Positions 47,044 to 57,630 are shown, counted from the first letter of the stretch. The stretch is 64,000 bases of DNA from Shewanella eurypsychrophilus (GCF_007004545.3 NZ_CP045503.2:5396501-5460500); one strand, 5' to 3'. Numbers and translations: made by a program. Notes: generated by a model not told the origin, from the letters alone.

Positions 47044-47919
47044 ATGCGAAAAATTCCTCCTTTACGTGCATTACAGGTATTTGAAGCAGCAGCCAGGCAG
47101 GAACACTTCTCCCGAGCAGCTGAAGAGCTATGTATCACTCAAAGTGCTGTTTCACATCAAGTTAAGGTTTTAGAGGAGCATTTCTCTGAGCAGCTTTTTA
47201 GACGTGAAGGCAGACAGTTAAAGCTGACCTCAAAAGGAAAACTACTTTATCAAGAACTCACCCAGATTTTTGATAGCTTAAGCAGCTTAAATCAGCAGGT
47301 CTCTGGAGGGGAAAGCCAGGAACTTAGGCTCGCGGTATACAGCTCTTTTGCCGTCAAGTGGCTGATCCCCCGCCTAAGCCACTTTAGACGGCAGTATCCC
47401 GATATAAAAATCAGACTGAATATGATCACTGACGATCCGGAACTCTCTGACAGTGTCGCAGATATGTTTATCAGCGGACAAAATGGGCATCCCGGGTTTT
47501 GGCATAAGTTACTGCACCAAGAGAGGCTTATCCCCGTGTGTGCGCCAGAGCTATTTGATATAGGTGAAACCATCGAAGTGACTTCACTGTTTAAACAGCC
47601 ATTGCTCACCGTGGATGAGGGACCATTAGGACTAGATTGGCCACGATGGAGTCAGGCTAATCAGGTTATATTTCCTCCCTCTCAACAGGAGCATATATTT
47701 AGCCATGTGTTACTTGCCATAGAAGCGGCAATTGCAGGACAGGGAGTCGCGCTAGCATCTGATTTTATGGTGATGAATGATATTGCAGATAAACGTCTTA
47801 TCGCCCTTAATTTACCCGATATATATACTGGCTTTGAGTTTAATTTCAGCTGTAAGAAAAGCCGGGTAAAGGAGCCCGCTATTGCCGCTTTTATTACTTG
47901 GATCTGTACGCAAAACTAA
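47044..47919 (+). CDS. LysR-family regulator (GcvA-like)
   Basis: This is a 291-residue LysR regulator opening MRKIPPLRALQVFEAAARQEHFSRAAEELCITQSAVSHQVKVLEE, the signature of the GcvA subgroup, with FRREGRQLKLT after the recognition helix. The effector domain is of the usual length. I choose ATG 47044; GTG 47035 is possible. It is divergent from the DMT exporter gene. GcvA controls glycine cleavage in E. coli, but many paralogues with this N-terminus have other targets, so no symbol is given. Confidence 0.87.
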   Translation: MRKIPPLRALQVFEAAARQEHFSRAAEELCITQSAVSHQVKVLEEHFSEQLFRREGRQLKLTSKGKLLYQELTQIFDSLSSLNQQVSGGESQELRLAVYSSFAVKWLIPRLSHFRRQYPDIKIRLNMITDDPELSDSVADMFISGQNGHPGFWHKLLHQERLIPVCAPELFDIGETIEVTSLFKQPLLTVDEGPLGLDWPRWSQANQVIFPPSQQEHIFSHVLLAIEAAIAGQGVALASDFMVMNDIADKRLIALNLPDIYTGFEFNFSCKKSRVKEPAIAAFITWICTQN

Positions 47920-47930
47920 TCTAACTTGCA

Positions 47931-47955
47931 TAAAAAAGCCGACTCTTAGTCGGCT
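47931..47955 (-). terminator. trpS terminator
   Basis: AGCCGACT (47937-47944) and AGTCGGCT (47948-47955) form a perfect stem with a CTT loop; in the minus direction a run of T follows. It lies 20 bp after the trpS stop and between convergent genes. Confidence 0.85.
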
Positions 47956-47974
47956 GATATAACAAAATTAGCAG

Positions 47975-48982
47975 TTACACAATCAAGCCAATTTTTTCGT
48001 AAACTTTTTTCACGGTAACTTCGGCGCGAGCTTGAGCTTTCTCTGCTCCATCTTTCATCACTTGATGCAAGAATGTGGTGTCTTCTCTGAATTCGCGGTA
48101 TCGAGCTTGTAACGGTTCAATCATCGCAACAACGGCTTCACCGGTTGCCGCTTTTAAATGACCATACATCTTACCTTCAAACTCAGCCTCTAACCCAGCA
48201 ATACTCTTGCCTGATACGCCAGACATTAAGCTAAGCAAGTTAGATACACCTGGCTTGTTTTCTGTATCGAAACGCACAACTGGTGGCTCATCGCAATCTG
48301 TCATTGCCTTCTTAATTTTCTTCATGATCTTTTTAGGATCTTCAAGTAAGCCGATAACATTATTACGATTATCATCAGACTTAGACATCTTCTTAAGCGG
48401 ATCTTGCAGCGACATCACCTTAGCACCTAGCTCTGGGATGAATGGCTCAGGGATAGCGAAAGTGTCACCATATGCATTATTAAAGCGCGTTGCAATATCG
48501 CGAGTTAACTCTAGGTGTTGCTTCTGATCTTGGCCCACAGGGATCTCATTGGCTTGATACAATAAAATATCGGCCGCCATCAATACTGGGTAAGCAAACA
48601 GACCCACATTAATGTTGCTGGCATGCTTCTGCGACTTATCTTTGAACTGAGTCATACGATTCAGTTCACCCATCTGGGTATAACAATTCAGTGCCCAACC
48701 TAACTGAGTATGCTGAGGAACCTGAGACTGGATAAAAACGGTACTCTTCTTAGGATCGACGCCACAAGCAAGGTATAGGGCCAAGGTATCCAGACAGGCT
48801 TCTCTTAGCGCTTTAGGATCTTGCCTCACTGTGATGGCATGGAGGTCAACGACACAATAAAGACAATCATGACTATCTTGCAGAGCGACCCACTGTCTCA
48901 ATGCGCCCATGTAGTTGCCAATGGTCAGCTCACCTGACGGCTGTGCGCCGCTTAGTACTATGGGTTTTGCGGGGTTAGTCAT
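47975..48982 (-). CDS. trpS: Tryptophanyl-tRNA synthetase
   Basis: This 335-residue class I synthetase charges tRNA-Trp. The HIGH-type motif is in [17 protein letters not shown] (residues about 12-28), the ATP/Trp pocket in [12 protein letters not shown] and [16 protein letters not shown], and the KMSKS loop in [11 protein letters not shown]. Length equals that of the bacterial enzyme. The start overlaps the end of gph by 8 bp, forming the rpe-gph-trpS operon typical of enterobacteria and Shewanella. Confidence 0.98.
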   Translation of the reverse strand: MTNPAKPIVLSGAQPSGELTIGNYMGALRQWVALQDSHDCLYCVVDLHAITVRQDPKALREACLDTLALYLACGVDPKKSTVFIQSQVPQHTQLGWALNCYTQMGELNRMTQFKDKSQKHASNINVGLFAYPVLMAADILLYQANEIPVGQDQKQHLELTRDIATRFNNAYGDTFAIPEPFIPELGAKVMSLQDPLKKMSKSDDNRNNVIGLLEDPKKIMKKIKKAMTDCDEPPVVRFDTENKPGVSNLLSLMSGVSGKSIAGLEAEFEGKMYGHLKAATGEAVVAMIEPLQARYREFREDTTFLHQVMKDGAEKAQARAEVTVKKVYEKIGLIV

Positions 48983-49685
48983 ACGTTTCTTGCTCCGTTG
49001 CTTTATGGCTACTGTTTACCAGCGTCATGATTTCACTAAATTGCTCACAGACCGCATCTGGGTCACTTAATCCGATATCTTCACCGTAGTTATACCCATA
49101 GGTCAAGCCTATCGAGGTAATACCAGCGGCTTTTGCGGCTAAAATGTCATTTTTTGAATCCCCAACCATCAAAAGCTCATTAGGCTCAAGTTGCCAATGA
49201 GATAAAAGATGAGTTAACGGCATCGGATCCGGTTTCATTTTTGCCAACGAATCACCACTCAAAATGCTCGAAAAATAATGTCTGATCTCGAATGCTTCCA
49301 AGAGTGGGACCGTAAATTCGTGTGGCTTATTAGTCACAATAGCAAGAGGATAATTCAGTTTTGATAATTGCTCTAATACCGACTTTACATCAGGATATAG
49401 CTGGCTGTGTTGCTGCAAGTTTTCTTGATAATGATGCATAAACTTAGGCATGGCATTATCTAACTCATCTTGCTCAACTTCACGATTCAAAGCAAAACTA
49501 AGCGCACGACTCATTAATACCCGTGCGCCATTACCTACCCAAGTACGCACTTGTCCTTCAGTGCAGCTAGGTAAATCAAGCTCAAGCAAAGTCGCTTGAG
49601 TTGCAGCAGCCAGATCTGGAACACTATCGATAAGTGTTCCATCTAGATCAAATGCAATGGCCTTTAAATGTTTCCAAGGTGTCAT
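48975..49685 (-). CDS. gph: Phosphoglycolate phosphatase
   Basis: This 236-residue HAD-family hydrolase has motif [15 protein letters not shown] (nucleophile Asp near 12), motif II IVTNKP and motif [21 protein letters not shown], with a helical cap after motif I. It removes phosphoglycolate arising from DNA repair. The gene sits 3 bp after rpe and overlaps trpS by 8 bp; this context favours Gph over other HAD phosphatases. Confidence 0.95.
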   Translation of the reverse strand: MTPWKHLKAIAFDLDGTLIDSVPDLAAATQATLLELDLPSCTEGQVRTWVGNGARVLMSRALSFALNREVEQDELDNAMPKFMHHYQENLQQHSQLYPDVKSVLEQLSKLNYPLAIVTNKPHEFTVPLLEAFEIRHYFSSILSGDSLAKMKPDPMPLTHLLSHWQLEPNELLMVGDSKNDILAAKAAGITSIGLTYGYNYGEDIGLSDPDAVCEQFSEIMTLVNSSHKATEQETYD

Positions 49686-49688
49686 CAG

Positions 49689-50363
49689 TTATTCATCAAC
49701 CTTAGCTAATTCACTGCGCATCTCATCGATAACAGCTTTGTAATCAGGTTTATTGAATATGGCTGAACCTGCCACAAACATATCCGCACCCGCAGCAGCT
49801 ATTTCAGCAATGTTATCGACTTTTACACCGCCATCGACTTGTAGCCTGATGTCGTAGCCGCTGTCATCAATCAGTTTTTTCACTTGCTTAAGCTTATCTA
49901 ATGTTGATGGAATGAAAGATTGTCCACCAAAGCCTGGGTTTACAGACATCAACAAAATAACATCTAACTTATCCATGACATGATCGAGACAATGTAGTGG
50001 CGTACCTGGATTGAACACTAGACCAGCCTTACAGCCTGACTCTTTAATCAGTTGTAGACTTCTGTCTAAGTGCTCAGTGGCCTCTGGATGAAAAGTAATG
50101 ATCGATGCACCGGCTTTGGCAAAATCGACAATCATGCGGTCCACAGGCTTAACCATTAGATGCACATCTATCTCGGCAGTCACACCGTAGTCGCGCAAAG
50201 CCTTACATACCATAGGACCTATTGTCAGGTTCGGTACATAATGGTTATCCATAACATCGAAGTGAACAACATCTGCGCCGGCATTAAGCACAGCATCGAC
50301 ATCTTCACCTAAACGGGCAAAATCGGCAGATAAAATTGAAGGAGCGATAAGAAACGGGCGCAT
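49689..50363 (-). CDS. rpe: Ribulose-phosphate 3-epimerase
   Basis: This 224-residue TIM-barrel enzyme of the pentose phosphate pathway interconverts ribulose 5-phosphate and xylulose 5-phosphate. It opens [20 protein letters not shown] and contains [19 protein letters not shown] (metal His/Asp), [20 protein letters not shown] and LQVDGGV, the full set of signatures. It is the first gene of the rpe-gph-trpS operon, with its promoter in 50364-50571. Confidence 0.97.
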   Translation of the reverse strand: MRPFLIAPSILSADFARLGEDVDAVLNAGADVVHFDVMDNHYVPNLTIGPMVCKALRDYGVTAEIDVHLMVKPVDRMIVDFAKAGASIITFHPEATEHLDRSLQLIKESGCKAGLVFNPGTPLHCLDHVMDKLDVILLMSVNPGFGGQSFIPSTLDKLKQVKKLIDDSGYDIRLQVDGGVKVDNIAEIAAAGADMFVAGSAIFNKPDYKAVIDEMRSELAKVDE

Positions 50364-50504
50364 AGCAAACTCATACAGTGTCTAAGAAGTACGCTATTCT
50401 ACCTGCTGCTCGCATAAGCCTCTAGAGCCGAGGCAAAATTAAACTCGATCAGCCACAAAAAAGTCATACCTTTATATGATATTATCAATCTTCTAAAAAA
50501 TATG

Positions 50505-50532
50505 TTCAAAATGTAAACTACTTTGCTATAAT
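50505..50532 (+). promoter_or_regulatory. Candidate sigma-70 promoter of the small-gene pair
   Basis: A consensus -10 TATAAT (50527-50532) lies 16 bp after TTCAAA (50505-50510), 40 bp before the ATG at 50572. Confidence 0.5.
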
Positions 50533-50571
50533 TATGCGACCTGTGAGGGCTGTTTAATCAAGGGAAATTGA

Positions 50572-50925
50572 ATGAAAAAGGGAAAAAAGCTCACGGCGAG
50601 TATAAAGTCTGCAGGTATTCTTGCAGCTTCTGCCTGTGTAATAGCTATTACCGCGATGACTATGCAGAACCTTTCTGCCTCTGAGTCTGCGTCGGCCTGT
50701 GTCTGTAGCAACTCAACAGCCAGCTATAACCCTTCTTTGCCAGCAAGCCATCCCAATAACCGCTGTGCTCGCCAGACCGAAGATTTAAGTTGGACCAATT
50801 GGTTTGCAGGTAAGAGTCGATCTAACCAATTACACTTTGTCGATCTGTTGGAATTACTTTACGGACATAGCGAAATTCCGCTTGATGAGGTGACTCCAGC
50901 GAATAGCCAACAAAACGGCTTTTAA
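50572..50925 (+). CDS. Small exported or membrane-anchored protein of unknown function
   Basis: This 117-residue protein has a basic N-terminus (MKKGKKLTASIK) and one hydrophobic segment at about 13-33, a signal peptide or anchor. The mature part has three cysteines (43, 45, 64) and a conserved-looking block RQTEDLSWTNWFAGKSRSNQLHFVDLLELLYGH. I recognise no domain. A candidate promoter precedes it. It lies 11 bp upstream of the DUF2970 gene and is likely in the same transcript. Real by its start context and position in a conserved core block. Confidence 0.7.
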   Translation: MKKGKKLTASIKSAGILAASACVIAITAMTMQNLSASESASACVCSNSTASYNPSLPASHPNNRCARQTEDLSWTNWFAGKSRSNQLHFVDLLELLYGHSEIPLDEVTPANSQQNGF

Positions 50926-50936
50926 TCAACACCTCT

Positions 50937-51122
50937 ATGTTAATTAAATTCTGGCAACTATTCTCAAGTACTTTTGCTGCATTTTTAGGGGTGCAAAGCG
51001 AGCAGAATAGACAAAGAGACTTTCAAACTAGCTCTCCTTTGCCTTTCATCATAATGGGAATAATCTTAGCGATTGTGTTTGTTATTTCTCTGCTTTTTAT
51101 TGTTCAACAAGTACTTAGCTAA
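50937..51122 (+). CDS. DUF2970 family small membrane protein
   Basis: This 61-residue protein has the DUF2970 pattern: FWQLFSSTFAAFLGVQSEQNRQRDFQ followed by one transmembrane helix (PFIIMGIILAIVFVISLLFIV). Its function is unknown. The ATG is 11 bp after the preceding gene. The stop codon TAA uses the first base of the MITE that follows, so the element inserted at the very end of the gene; the protein length still fits the family. Confidence 0.87.
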   Translation: MLIKFWQLFSSTFAAFLGVQSEQNRQRDFQTSSPLPFIIMGIILAIVFVISLLFIVQQVLS

Positions 51123-51386
51123 TACCAATCAGTATAAGAAAGTGATCTACTCAGAGTTATTTTTGGCAAACTAATTCAAGGTGAATAGGTGATGGAATGG
51201 TTATCCCTTGTGAGGCTATTCAACGAAGAAGTAGGCAGCCAAAAACACTCCTGAAAGGCGAGTTTTAGCGCATCAGATGCTGCGTTAACGAGCTAAAACG
51301 TAGAATAACTATGTTCTTCACTCGTTGCCTTACCTCTGAAGCGCTAAACTCTCGCTGAGCGATCACATCTTTATACTGATTGGTAT
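51122..51386. mobile_element. 265-bp MITE-like element with long terminal inverted repeats
   Basis: The element starts ATACCAATCAGTATAA and ends with the reverse complement of that 16-mer. Complementarity continues imperfectly to about 35 bp (GTGATC..CTCAG on both sides). An inner pair GCGAGTTTTAGCGC / GCGCTAAACTCTCGC strengthens the palindromic shape. It codes for nothing and separates the DUF2970 gene from the convergent dam gene. The rest of the gap to 51434 is unremarkable. No transposase or clear target duplication was identified. Confidence 0.8.
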
Positions 51387-51434
51387 AATACCACTTTGTT
51401 TTCTCTGATACTGAACCTGCTTCAACTATTTCTG

Positions 51435-52274
51435 CTAGTCATTTTCACTGTGGTAGCGATCATCATACAAGGCCATAAGCTCATCAACTTTCTTGCGTCC
51501 ACTGCCTTTTTGGCTGATGTTTCTCTGCACCTTAATCGTATCCAAACTCGCACCGTGATATAGCTCTCTGGTGAGAGGCGTATCATGATTGCTGATCAGT
51601 ACCGGAATACCACGCTCAATAGCCGTATGACGCGATTTTCTAGCAAGTAATGCTTGATCATCTAAGCTAAAACCGGCACCTACATAAGTGGTGAAGCTTG
51701 CAGTTGTCGATAGAGGGGCATAAGGAGGGTCACAATAAACCACATCACCTTGCTTGGTTAACTCAAAAGCCTGCTCGTAGCCAATACACCTAAACTCTGC
51801 ATTTTTCGCACTTTCAGAAAAAGCACGTAGCTCTTTTTCAGGAAAATAAGGCTTCTTATAAGAGCCGAACGGCACATTAAAACCGCCTTTACGATTATAA
51901 CGACACAAGCCATTAAATCCGTGACGATTCATATAGAGGAAGTAAACTGAGCGTATAAAAGGATCGCTAGTGAGGTTAAATTCGGTTCTAACCTTGTAAT
52001 ATGCCTCTTTATCATTCATCTCAGGCACAAACATGGCTTTAGCGGCGGTAATATAGCGTTCAGGATCGGTCTGAACCAACTTATAGAGATTGATCAGATC
52101 TTGGTTTATATCACATAGGAGATAGCTGGAATAGTTTGTATTAAGAAATACAGATCCTGCTCCAACAAAGGGCTCCACTAAGCGATCACCTTCGGGAAGA
52201 TGCTTTGAGAGTGCTTCAATCAGTTTAAATTTTCCGCCAGCCCATTTAAGAAAGGCTCTTTGTTTTTTAATCAT
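51435..52274 (-). CDS. dam: DNA adenine methylase (GATC-specific)
   Basis: This 279-residue N6-adenine methyltransferase has FLKWAGGKFKLIEAL (SAM motif I) at the N-terminus, VEPFVGAGSVFLN, and the catalytic DPPY in GDVVYCDPPYAPLS near residue 183. Length and the damX neighbour match Dam, which guides mismatch repair and controls initiation. It is the last gene of the minus-strand aroK-aroB-damX-dam block. The start at 52274 gives the canonical KKQRAFLKWAGGK. Confidence 0.97.
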   Translation of the reverse strand: MIKKQRAFLKWAGGKFKLIEALSKHLPEGDRLVEPFVGAGSVFLNTNYSSYLLCDINQDLINLYKLVQTDPERYITAAKAMFVPEMNDKEAYYKVRTEFNLTSDPFIRSVYFLYMNRHGFNGLCRYNRKGGFNVPFGSYKKPYFPEKELRAFSESAKNAEFRCIGYEQAFELTKQGDVVYCDPPYAPLSTTASFTTYVGAGFSLDDQALLARKSRHTAIERGIPVLISNHDTPLTRELYHGASLDTIKVQRNISQKGSGRKKVDELMALYDDRYHSEND

Positions 52275-52323
52275 TTAAATTGATTGATTGCTATAAAAAA
52301 AGAAGTCGTCGATTGTACTCTGT

Positions 52324-53727
52324 TTATTGACGAATATCATCAATGGTGAAGCCTTCTTGCAGCTCATATTCGGCTAAATCTTTCCATTGGCGGGTCCAAG
52401 GTGATTTCAAGTGGTATTTATGAGTCAATAAACTCGCTTTTTGACGAGCCGAGCTTAGTGATGAGAAAGTTCCGAGCAATACAACCCAGCGCTTATTATG
52501 GCGCGCAATATGAACGTCTGGCTCATTCTCGATCTCATTCAATATGTTCAGTAACGAGTTGCGTTTCCGAACGCTCGCTAACTGCAAGGTAAACCCCGTT
52601 AACGCTGGTGTACTGACTTCGGCCACCTCAATAGACTGAGCCTCTGCCGAATCAAAGGCTTCAAGGCCTTCAAATGTTTTAACCACATCTTCAGATCCTA
52701 TTACGTCCTCAACATCAGCGCCAATTTGTGATAATGGCTTCTCAACTATTGCTTTGGGATCTTCCTCAATGGCTATATCGGCATTTGAGTCAGCACGCCC
52801 TTTAACCTTCTTAGTCACTTCTACCGCTTGGTGGTTCTGGGTCACTGGTTGACGTTGCATGAAATAGCCTAACAGCACGCGCTCACCATATAATGATAAT
52901 AATGACACCCTAGGCTCTGGCTGAGTCACCGTTTCATCTACAGTGGGATGAGGCACACTCTGCACCGGTTTAAAAAGACTCCAACTCAGCAAAACAATAA
53001 ATAACGCTAGAACTCCTGTGACTATTGCTCTGGTCCATTTTCGCTCAGTAACAATTTCAACTTGGCCATTGAGTGATAACTCAAGCAAGTTAACCACCTC
53101 TTGGGGAGTACCAAGCTGCTTTTCTAACTGTGTTTTTACTATCTCACGTGGAGTAAATGGGTCTTCATCACTTCGACTCAGTAAGGTGTAGTAGAGAGCC
53201 TCTTTTTCCTTATTTGATAAAGGATCGATACTAATTGATAAAAGTGATTCTTGCAGATCTTCAGATAACCCCATCTCTAACTCATTAAAAAATGCCTGAC
53301 TACAAGTTAGAGTTAAGGAAATAGTCTTTCCAGGAATAGTCAGTTGACTCAATATGATACATTCGGCGATCAGCTCCATTGGCAGATAATGCGCATCATC
53401 TAAAACAATAAAAGACGATTGAGGCATTGCTTTTGATAGTCTAAGAACCGTTTCCGGTAACGCAACTTCATCATCAAAAACCGGTTCGGAGAACAACTGA
53501 ACTAAAATTTTTCTGCGAATTTCGCTGCTTGAGCAGTGTTTAGGACATGTGACTAGTGCAGAGCTGTATTCTTCGAGCTCAGTAAGAAGTGAAGTAATTA
53601 GAGTTGTTTTACCCGAACCATTTCCTCCAGTAACGGCGATAAGCTGTTGGCTATAAAGGCTGACATGCTGTAGTCGCTGTACTAAAGTTTCTTGGCTAGG
53701 TAATAAAATTGAATCGTAATAAGTCAC
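52324..53727 (-). CDS. damX: DamX: AAA ATPase with membrane helix and SPOR domain
   Basis: This 467-residue protein has an N-terminal ATPase (Walker A GGNGSGKTT at 34-42; FIVLDDAHYL as Walker B), a transmembrane helix near 234-253, a variable linker, and a C-terminal SPOR domain (about 385-460; FTLQLASVRKRNSLLNILNEI). DamX accumulates at the septal ring by binding denuded glycan. The layout of an ExeA-like ATPase plus SPOR is seen in Shewanella and Vibrio. It lies 17 bp after aroB. Confidence 0.9.
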   Translation of the reverse strand: MTYYDSILLPSQETLVQRLQHVSLYSQQLIAVTGGNGSGKTTLITSLLTELEEYSSALVTCPKHCSSSEIRRKILVQLFSEPVFDDEVALPETVLRLSKAMPQSSFIVLDDAHYLPMELIAECIILSQLTIPGKTISLTLTCSQAFFNELEMGLSEDLQESLLSISIDPLSNKEKEALYYTLLSRSDEDPFTPREIVKTQLEKQLGTPQEVVNLLELSLNGQVEIVTERKWTRAIVTGVLALFIVLLSWSLFKPVQSVPHPTVDETVTQPEPRVSLLSLYGERVLLGYFMQRQPVTQNHQAVEVTKKVKGRADSNADIAIEEDPKAIVEKPLSQIGADVEDVIGSEDVVKTFEGLEAFDSAEAQSIEVAEVSTPALTGFTLQLASVRKRNSLLNILNEIENEPDVHIARHNKRWVVLLGTFSSLSSARQKASLLTHKYHLKSPWTRQWKDLAEYELQEGFTIDDIRQ

Positions 53728-53744
53728 TCACACACCACAAATAT

Positions 53745-54821
53745 CTAGGGGCGACGAATAACCTGTTCGAGTATCTCATCGGTCACATTGCTATAAACTC
53801 CAGCTTTCCCAATGCTATCGGGAAGCACGAGCCTAACTTGACCTTTAAGAACCTTCTTATCTCGCCGCATATGCTTAATGAACTGTTCAAAATTCATTGA
53901 ATCAGGATGAGAAATAGGTAAATCAAATGTTTCGAACAAATTAGTAATTCGACAAACAATTGACTCATCTATCAAGCCCATCAGTCTTGCAGTATTGGCA
54001 GCAAGTACTGTGCCAGCAGAAACTGCTTCGCCATGCAACCAAACCCCATAGCCCATTTCAGCTTCGATAGCATGCCCAAAAGTATGTCCCAGGTTAAGCA
54101 GTGCTCGCACTCCTCGCTCTGTTTCATCTTGAGCAACTACATCAGCCTTTATCTCACAACAACGGCTGATGGCATACTCTAAGGTTTCTTTATCCAATGA
54201 CTTTAATTGGGAAACATTATTTTCTAACCACTGAAAGAAATCAGCATCCCAAATAATGCCATATTTAATGACCTCTGCCATGCCTGCTGCAAACTCTCTG
54301 GCTGGAAGCGTATCCAGACAGTTAGTATCTATCAACACAAATTTAGGTTGATAGAAAGCACCTATCATATTCTTACCCAATGGGTGATTGACTGCTGTTT
54401 TTCCGCCAACAGAAGAATCTACTTGCGATAGCAGTGTCGTTGGGACCTGAATAAAATCAATACCTCTTTGATAACTGGCAGCTGCAAAGCCTGTCATGTC
54501 ACCAATTACACCGCCACCTAAGGCAACGAGAACAGTGTCCCGACCCAAGTTTTGCTGTAACAATGAGGTGAATATATCATCCAATTGTTCCAGTGTTTTA
54601 TATTGCTCACCATCAGGTAATACAACGGGTTCAACACAGTCAAAATTAGATAATATTGATTGTAACGACTCTAAATAAAGAGGCGCTATGGTGTCATTCG
54701 TAACAATTAGTACTTTTTTGTCTTGGAGGTAGCGAGCAAAATGCTCGCCACAACTCAGCAAATCCTGGCCAATAACAATGGGGTAACTTCTTACTCCGAG
54801 TTCAACCTGAATTTGTTTCAT
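53745..54821 (-). CDS. aroB: 3-dehydroquinate synthase
   Basis: This 358-residue NAD- and metal-dependent enzyme catalyses the second step of the shikimate pathway. Motifs include [46 protein letters not shown] and [17 protein letters not shown], which carry the metal and substrate ligands. Length equals the E. coli enzyme (362). The order aroK-aroB with 8 bp between is conserved. Confidence 0.98.
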   Translation of the reverse strand: MKQIQVELGVRSYPIVIGQDLLSCGEHFARYLQDKKVLIVTNDTIAPLYLESLQSILSNFDCVEPVVLPDGEQYKTLEQLDDIFTSLLQQNLGRDTVLVALGGGVIGDMTGFAAASYQRGIDFIQVPTTLLSQVDSSVGGKTAVNHPLGKNMIGAFYQPKFVLIDTNCLDTLPAREFAAGMAEVIKYGIIWDADFFQWLENNVSQLKSLDKETLEYAISRCCEIKADVVAQDETERGVRALLNLGHTFGHAIEAEMGYGVWLHGEAVSAGTVLAANTARLMGLIDESIVCRITNLFETFDLPISHPDSMNFEQFIKHMRRDKKVLKGQVRLVLPDSIGKAGVYSNVTDEILEQVIRRP

Positions 54822-54829
54822 TTTTCCGC

Positions 54830-55345
54830 CTAAAAACCTAACTGTTCAATAATCTGATTCGCAACAACTTTTGCACTTTGCTCATCAGTTTTTACTATGA
54901 CGTCGGCAATCTCTTCGTACAAAGGATTACGACTAGCAGCAAGATTTTCCAGGACTTCTCTTGGGTCATCTACCTGCAATAGTGGACGACGCTTATCTCG
55001 CTGCGTACGAGCTACTTGCTTATCTATTGTGGTTTCTAAATAGACAACAATACCTCGGGCAGAGAGGTTATTGCGTATCTCTTTACTTTGAATTGAACCG
55101 CCACCCGTCGCTAAAACAATACCTTGTTTCTCGGTTAAGTCTGCGACAACTTGAGTTTCACGAACTCGAAAGCCTTCTTCGCCTTCTACATCAAAAACCC
55201 ACGCGATATCAGCACCAGTGCGCTTTTCAATTTCATGATCTGAATCGTGGAAATCTAAGTGCAGCATCTGTGCTAGATGACGGCCTATTGTGCTTTTACC
55301 AGCCCCCATAGGGCCTACTAGAAAAATATTACGTTTCTCAGCCAT
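54830..55345 (-). CDS. aroK: Shikimate kinase I
   Basis: This 171-residue kinase has Walker [10 protein letters not shown] (11-19), the shikimate-binding [21 protein letters not shown] and the lid RDKRRPLL. It phosphorylates shikimate ahead of EPSP synthase. It is the first gene of the aroK-aroB-damX-dam transcript and follows pilQ after a terminator, so a promoter lies within 55346-55516. Confidence 0.97.
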   Translation of the reverse strand: MAEKRNIFLVGPMGAGKSTIGRHLAQMLHLDFHDSDHEIEKRTGADIAWVFDVEGEEGFRVRETQVVADLTEKQGIVLATGGGSIQSKEIRNNLSARGIVVYLETTIDKQVARTQRDKRRPLLQVDDPREVLENLAASRNPLYEEIADVIVKTDEQSAKVVANQIIEQLGF

Positions 55346-55516
55346 TGCTTTACATCTAAATCTTATATGAAGTTTGTCGATGTCGACTCGAAAAATAAAA
55401 TCGACCTAAATTGTTACCTTGCTCTAATGAGACTTGACCGCTGATTATCTCAGTTAAACCCCACCTAAGGCAAGCTATGTGACACACATATTGTAAAATT
55501 AGTCTTTAGGCAAGAA

Positions 55517-55543
55517 AAAACCAGCATAGTAATTACTGGTTTT
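55517..55543 (-). terminator. Terminator after pilQ
   Basis: AAAACCAG (55517-55524) pairs with CTGGTTTT (55536-55543); on the minus strand the stem is followed by TTTTTTCT. It ends the pilMNOPQ operon. Confidence 0.75.
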
Positions 55544-55563
55544 CTCCCCGTTACAGCTGCGTC

Positions 55564-57609
55564 TTAGAGCTCTTCAGAAATAATTTTGGGTGTAACAAAA
55601 ATTAAGAGCTCTTGTCTTTCATTCTTGTCTGAAGTGCTCCTGAAAAGAAAACCTACGAAGGGGATATCGCCCAATATAGGTACTTTACTCACACGGCTGA
55701 TCAAATTTTGTTGATAAATCCCACCTAAGACTATGGTTTCTCCATGGTCCACGAGCACCTGAGTACCGATTCGCTGCGTATCGATAGAAACGGCTTCACC
55801 CAGAGGCGTAGCAACCACCTTACCTTGAGAATCTTGAGTGATCTCTAAATCCAATATCACCCGATTATCCGGAGTGATTTGCGGTGTCACCCGCAGTGAC
55901 AAAACTGCCTTCTTAAAGCTAACCGTAGACGCACCGCTCGAGCTCGACTCCACATATGGGATCTGAACACCTTGCTCTATGTATGCCGCCTTCTGGTTCG
56001 AGGTCATAATTCGCGGACTGGCGATGATCTCACCTTTATTCTCTTGCTCTAAAGCACTTAGCTCCATATCGAGTATTGTACCATCAGCAAGCTTAGCCAC
56101 ATGAAATGCAATACTGGCAGCTCCAGCAGGTGCAGGTAAGGCTACATTTAACCTATCAGCTAAGGCGGGGATAAGTCCGTTAGCTATATCCTCCGCCCCC
56201 TTTAAGCTACCTGAAGTCCCTTTATCACCTTGCTGATCAGTTATCCCCCATTGGATACCAAAGTCTTCGGAAACATCATCTTTCACAGTCACCATTCGAG
56301 CCTCGATAAGGACCTGACGAATGGGAATATCCAGCACCTCGATTAGCCGGTGTACATTCTCTAACGTCTCTTCGGTATCTCTGACTAACAGAGTATTGGT
56401 ACGCTCATCGACGGCTGCACTTCCCCGAGAAGTCAGCAGGCTCGAATCTTCACTCTTCAACAATTCAGCGATATCAGAGGCTTTAGCATAATTTATCTGT
56501 AGGTATTCAGAATATAATGGCGCTAACTCTTTTACTTCCAGCTGATTCTTTAGCTGCTGGCTCTCCCGAATGGCTAACTCTTCGCTAGGGGCGATCATCA
56601 ATATATTACCTTCGATGCGCTTATCTAGGCCTTTAGTCTGTAGAATCAGATCCAGCGCTTGATCCCAAGGTACATCATCTAAGCGTAAGGTTATATCCCC
56701 TTCAACGGTATCGCTAGTGACTAGATTAAAGTTGTTATAATCGGCAATAATTTGCAAAACAGTTCTCACTGAGATGCTCTGAAAATTCAAAGAAAGAGAG
56801 CGACCGTCATATTTTTTTTCTTCTTTTGCAACTTTTAACTTCTCGGATTTTTTTATACTAAGCCGAAATAGACTTCCTTCCTGCTTATAATTAAATTCAT
56901 ATTGGCCAGATATATCGATCACGACTCGAGTGGTCATCTCTTCTTTAAAGGTTTCAAAACTGCGAACCGGTGTAGCGAAGTCCTGAACGTCCATAACATA
57001 TAAAAAATCTGAAGAGATATCAGTATTGTACAGTTGCAACTCTAATTTAGAGCCCACCTGCTGTACATTGGCAGCAACCGTTCTGTTGTTCAGCTGAACC
57101 AGTAATTCTCCACCACCTTCCGATGTCCGACGAAAATCAATATTTTTAATGCCATTAATAAATGGATTTGCAGCAGTCTCGCCTCGCTCTGCCACTTCGT
57201 CATTAATAGTCAGGTTATAAGTATTACCAACCAGCTTTCCTTTATAGGCTTTGACTTTATTTAATGCGACCATAACTCGCATCATGCCATCGACCTGAGT
57301 CACATTTATATTTTCGACGCCAACAGTATTCACAGGAAGACTGTCTTTTTCTAATCCTGAAACACTCTCGCTAAAACCTAGAATGATTTGAGCCGGTGAA
57401 GCATTAAGATCAATTTCCGGAGACGTAACTTCATTTTCAAAAATTAATTGTAATTCTAGCTGATGATCCACAACTGAGTGGTACTTAATATCCACCAAAC
57501 GATTTTCAGCCGAAGCATAGGAAGCGCTTATAATTAAGGCAAAAGCACCAAAAGTTCTGGCAAAATTAGACACATTTAAAAAGTTTTTTATCGCGGCAGA
57601 AGATTCCAT
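55564..57609 (-). CDS. pilQ: Type IV pilus secretin PilQ
   Basis: This 681-residue outer-membrane secretin is the pore through which pili pass. It has a signal peptide, AMIN domains (about 40-250), a secretin N0/STN domain (SLNFQSISVRTVLQIIADYNNFNLVTSD), an N1 domain and the C-terminal secretin core (VPILGDIPFVGFLFRS, ELLIFVTPKI). It is the last gene of pilMNOPQ, and a terminator follows. Confidence 0.96.
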   Translation of the reverse strand: MESSAAIKNFLNVSNFARTFGAFALIISASYASAENRLVDIKYHSVVDHQLELQLIFENEVTSPEIDLNASPAQIILGFSESVSGLEKDSLPVNTVGVENINVTQVDGMMRVMVALNKVKAYKGKLVGNTYNLTINDEVAERGETAANPFINGIKNIDFRRTSEGGGELLVQLNNRTVAANVQQVGSKLELQLYNTDISSDFLYVMDVQDFATPVRSFETFKEEMTTRVVIDISGQYEFNYKQEGSLFRLSIKKSEKLKVAKEEKKYDGRSLSLNFQSISVRTVLQIIADYNNFNLVTSDTVEGDITLRLDDVPWDQALDLILQTKGLDKRIEGNILMIAPSEELAIRESQQLKNQLEVKELAPLYSEYLQINYAKASDIAELLKSEDSSLLTSRGSAAVDERTNTLLVRDTEETLENVHRLIEVLDIPIRQVLIEARMVTVKDDVSEDFGIQWGITDQQGDKGTSGSLKGAEDIANGLIPALADRLNVALPAPAGAASIAFHVAKLADGTILDMELSALEQENKGEIIASPRIMTSNQKAAYIEQGVQIPYVESSSSGASTVSFKKAVLSLRVTPQITPDNRVILDLEITQDSQGKVVATPLGEAVSIDTQRIGTQVLVDHGETIVLGGIYQQNLISRVSKVPILGDIPFVGFLFRSTSDKNERQELLIFVTPKIISEEL

Positions 57610-57630
57610 TATTCCCTCATCCTTCGCTTG

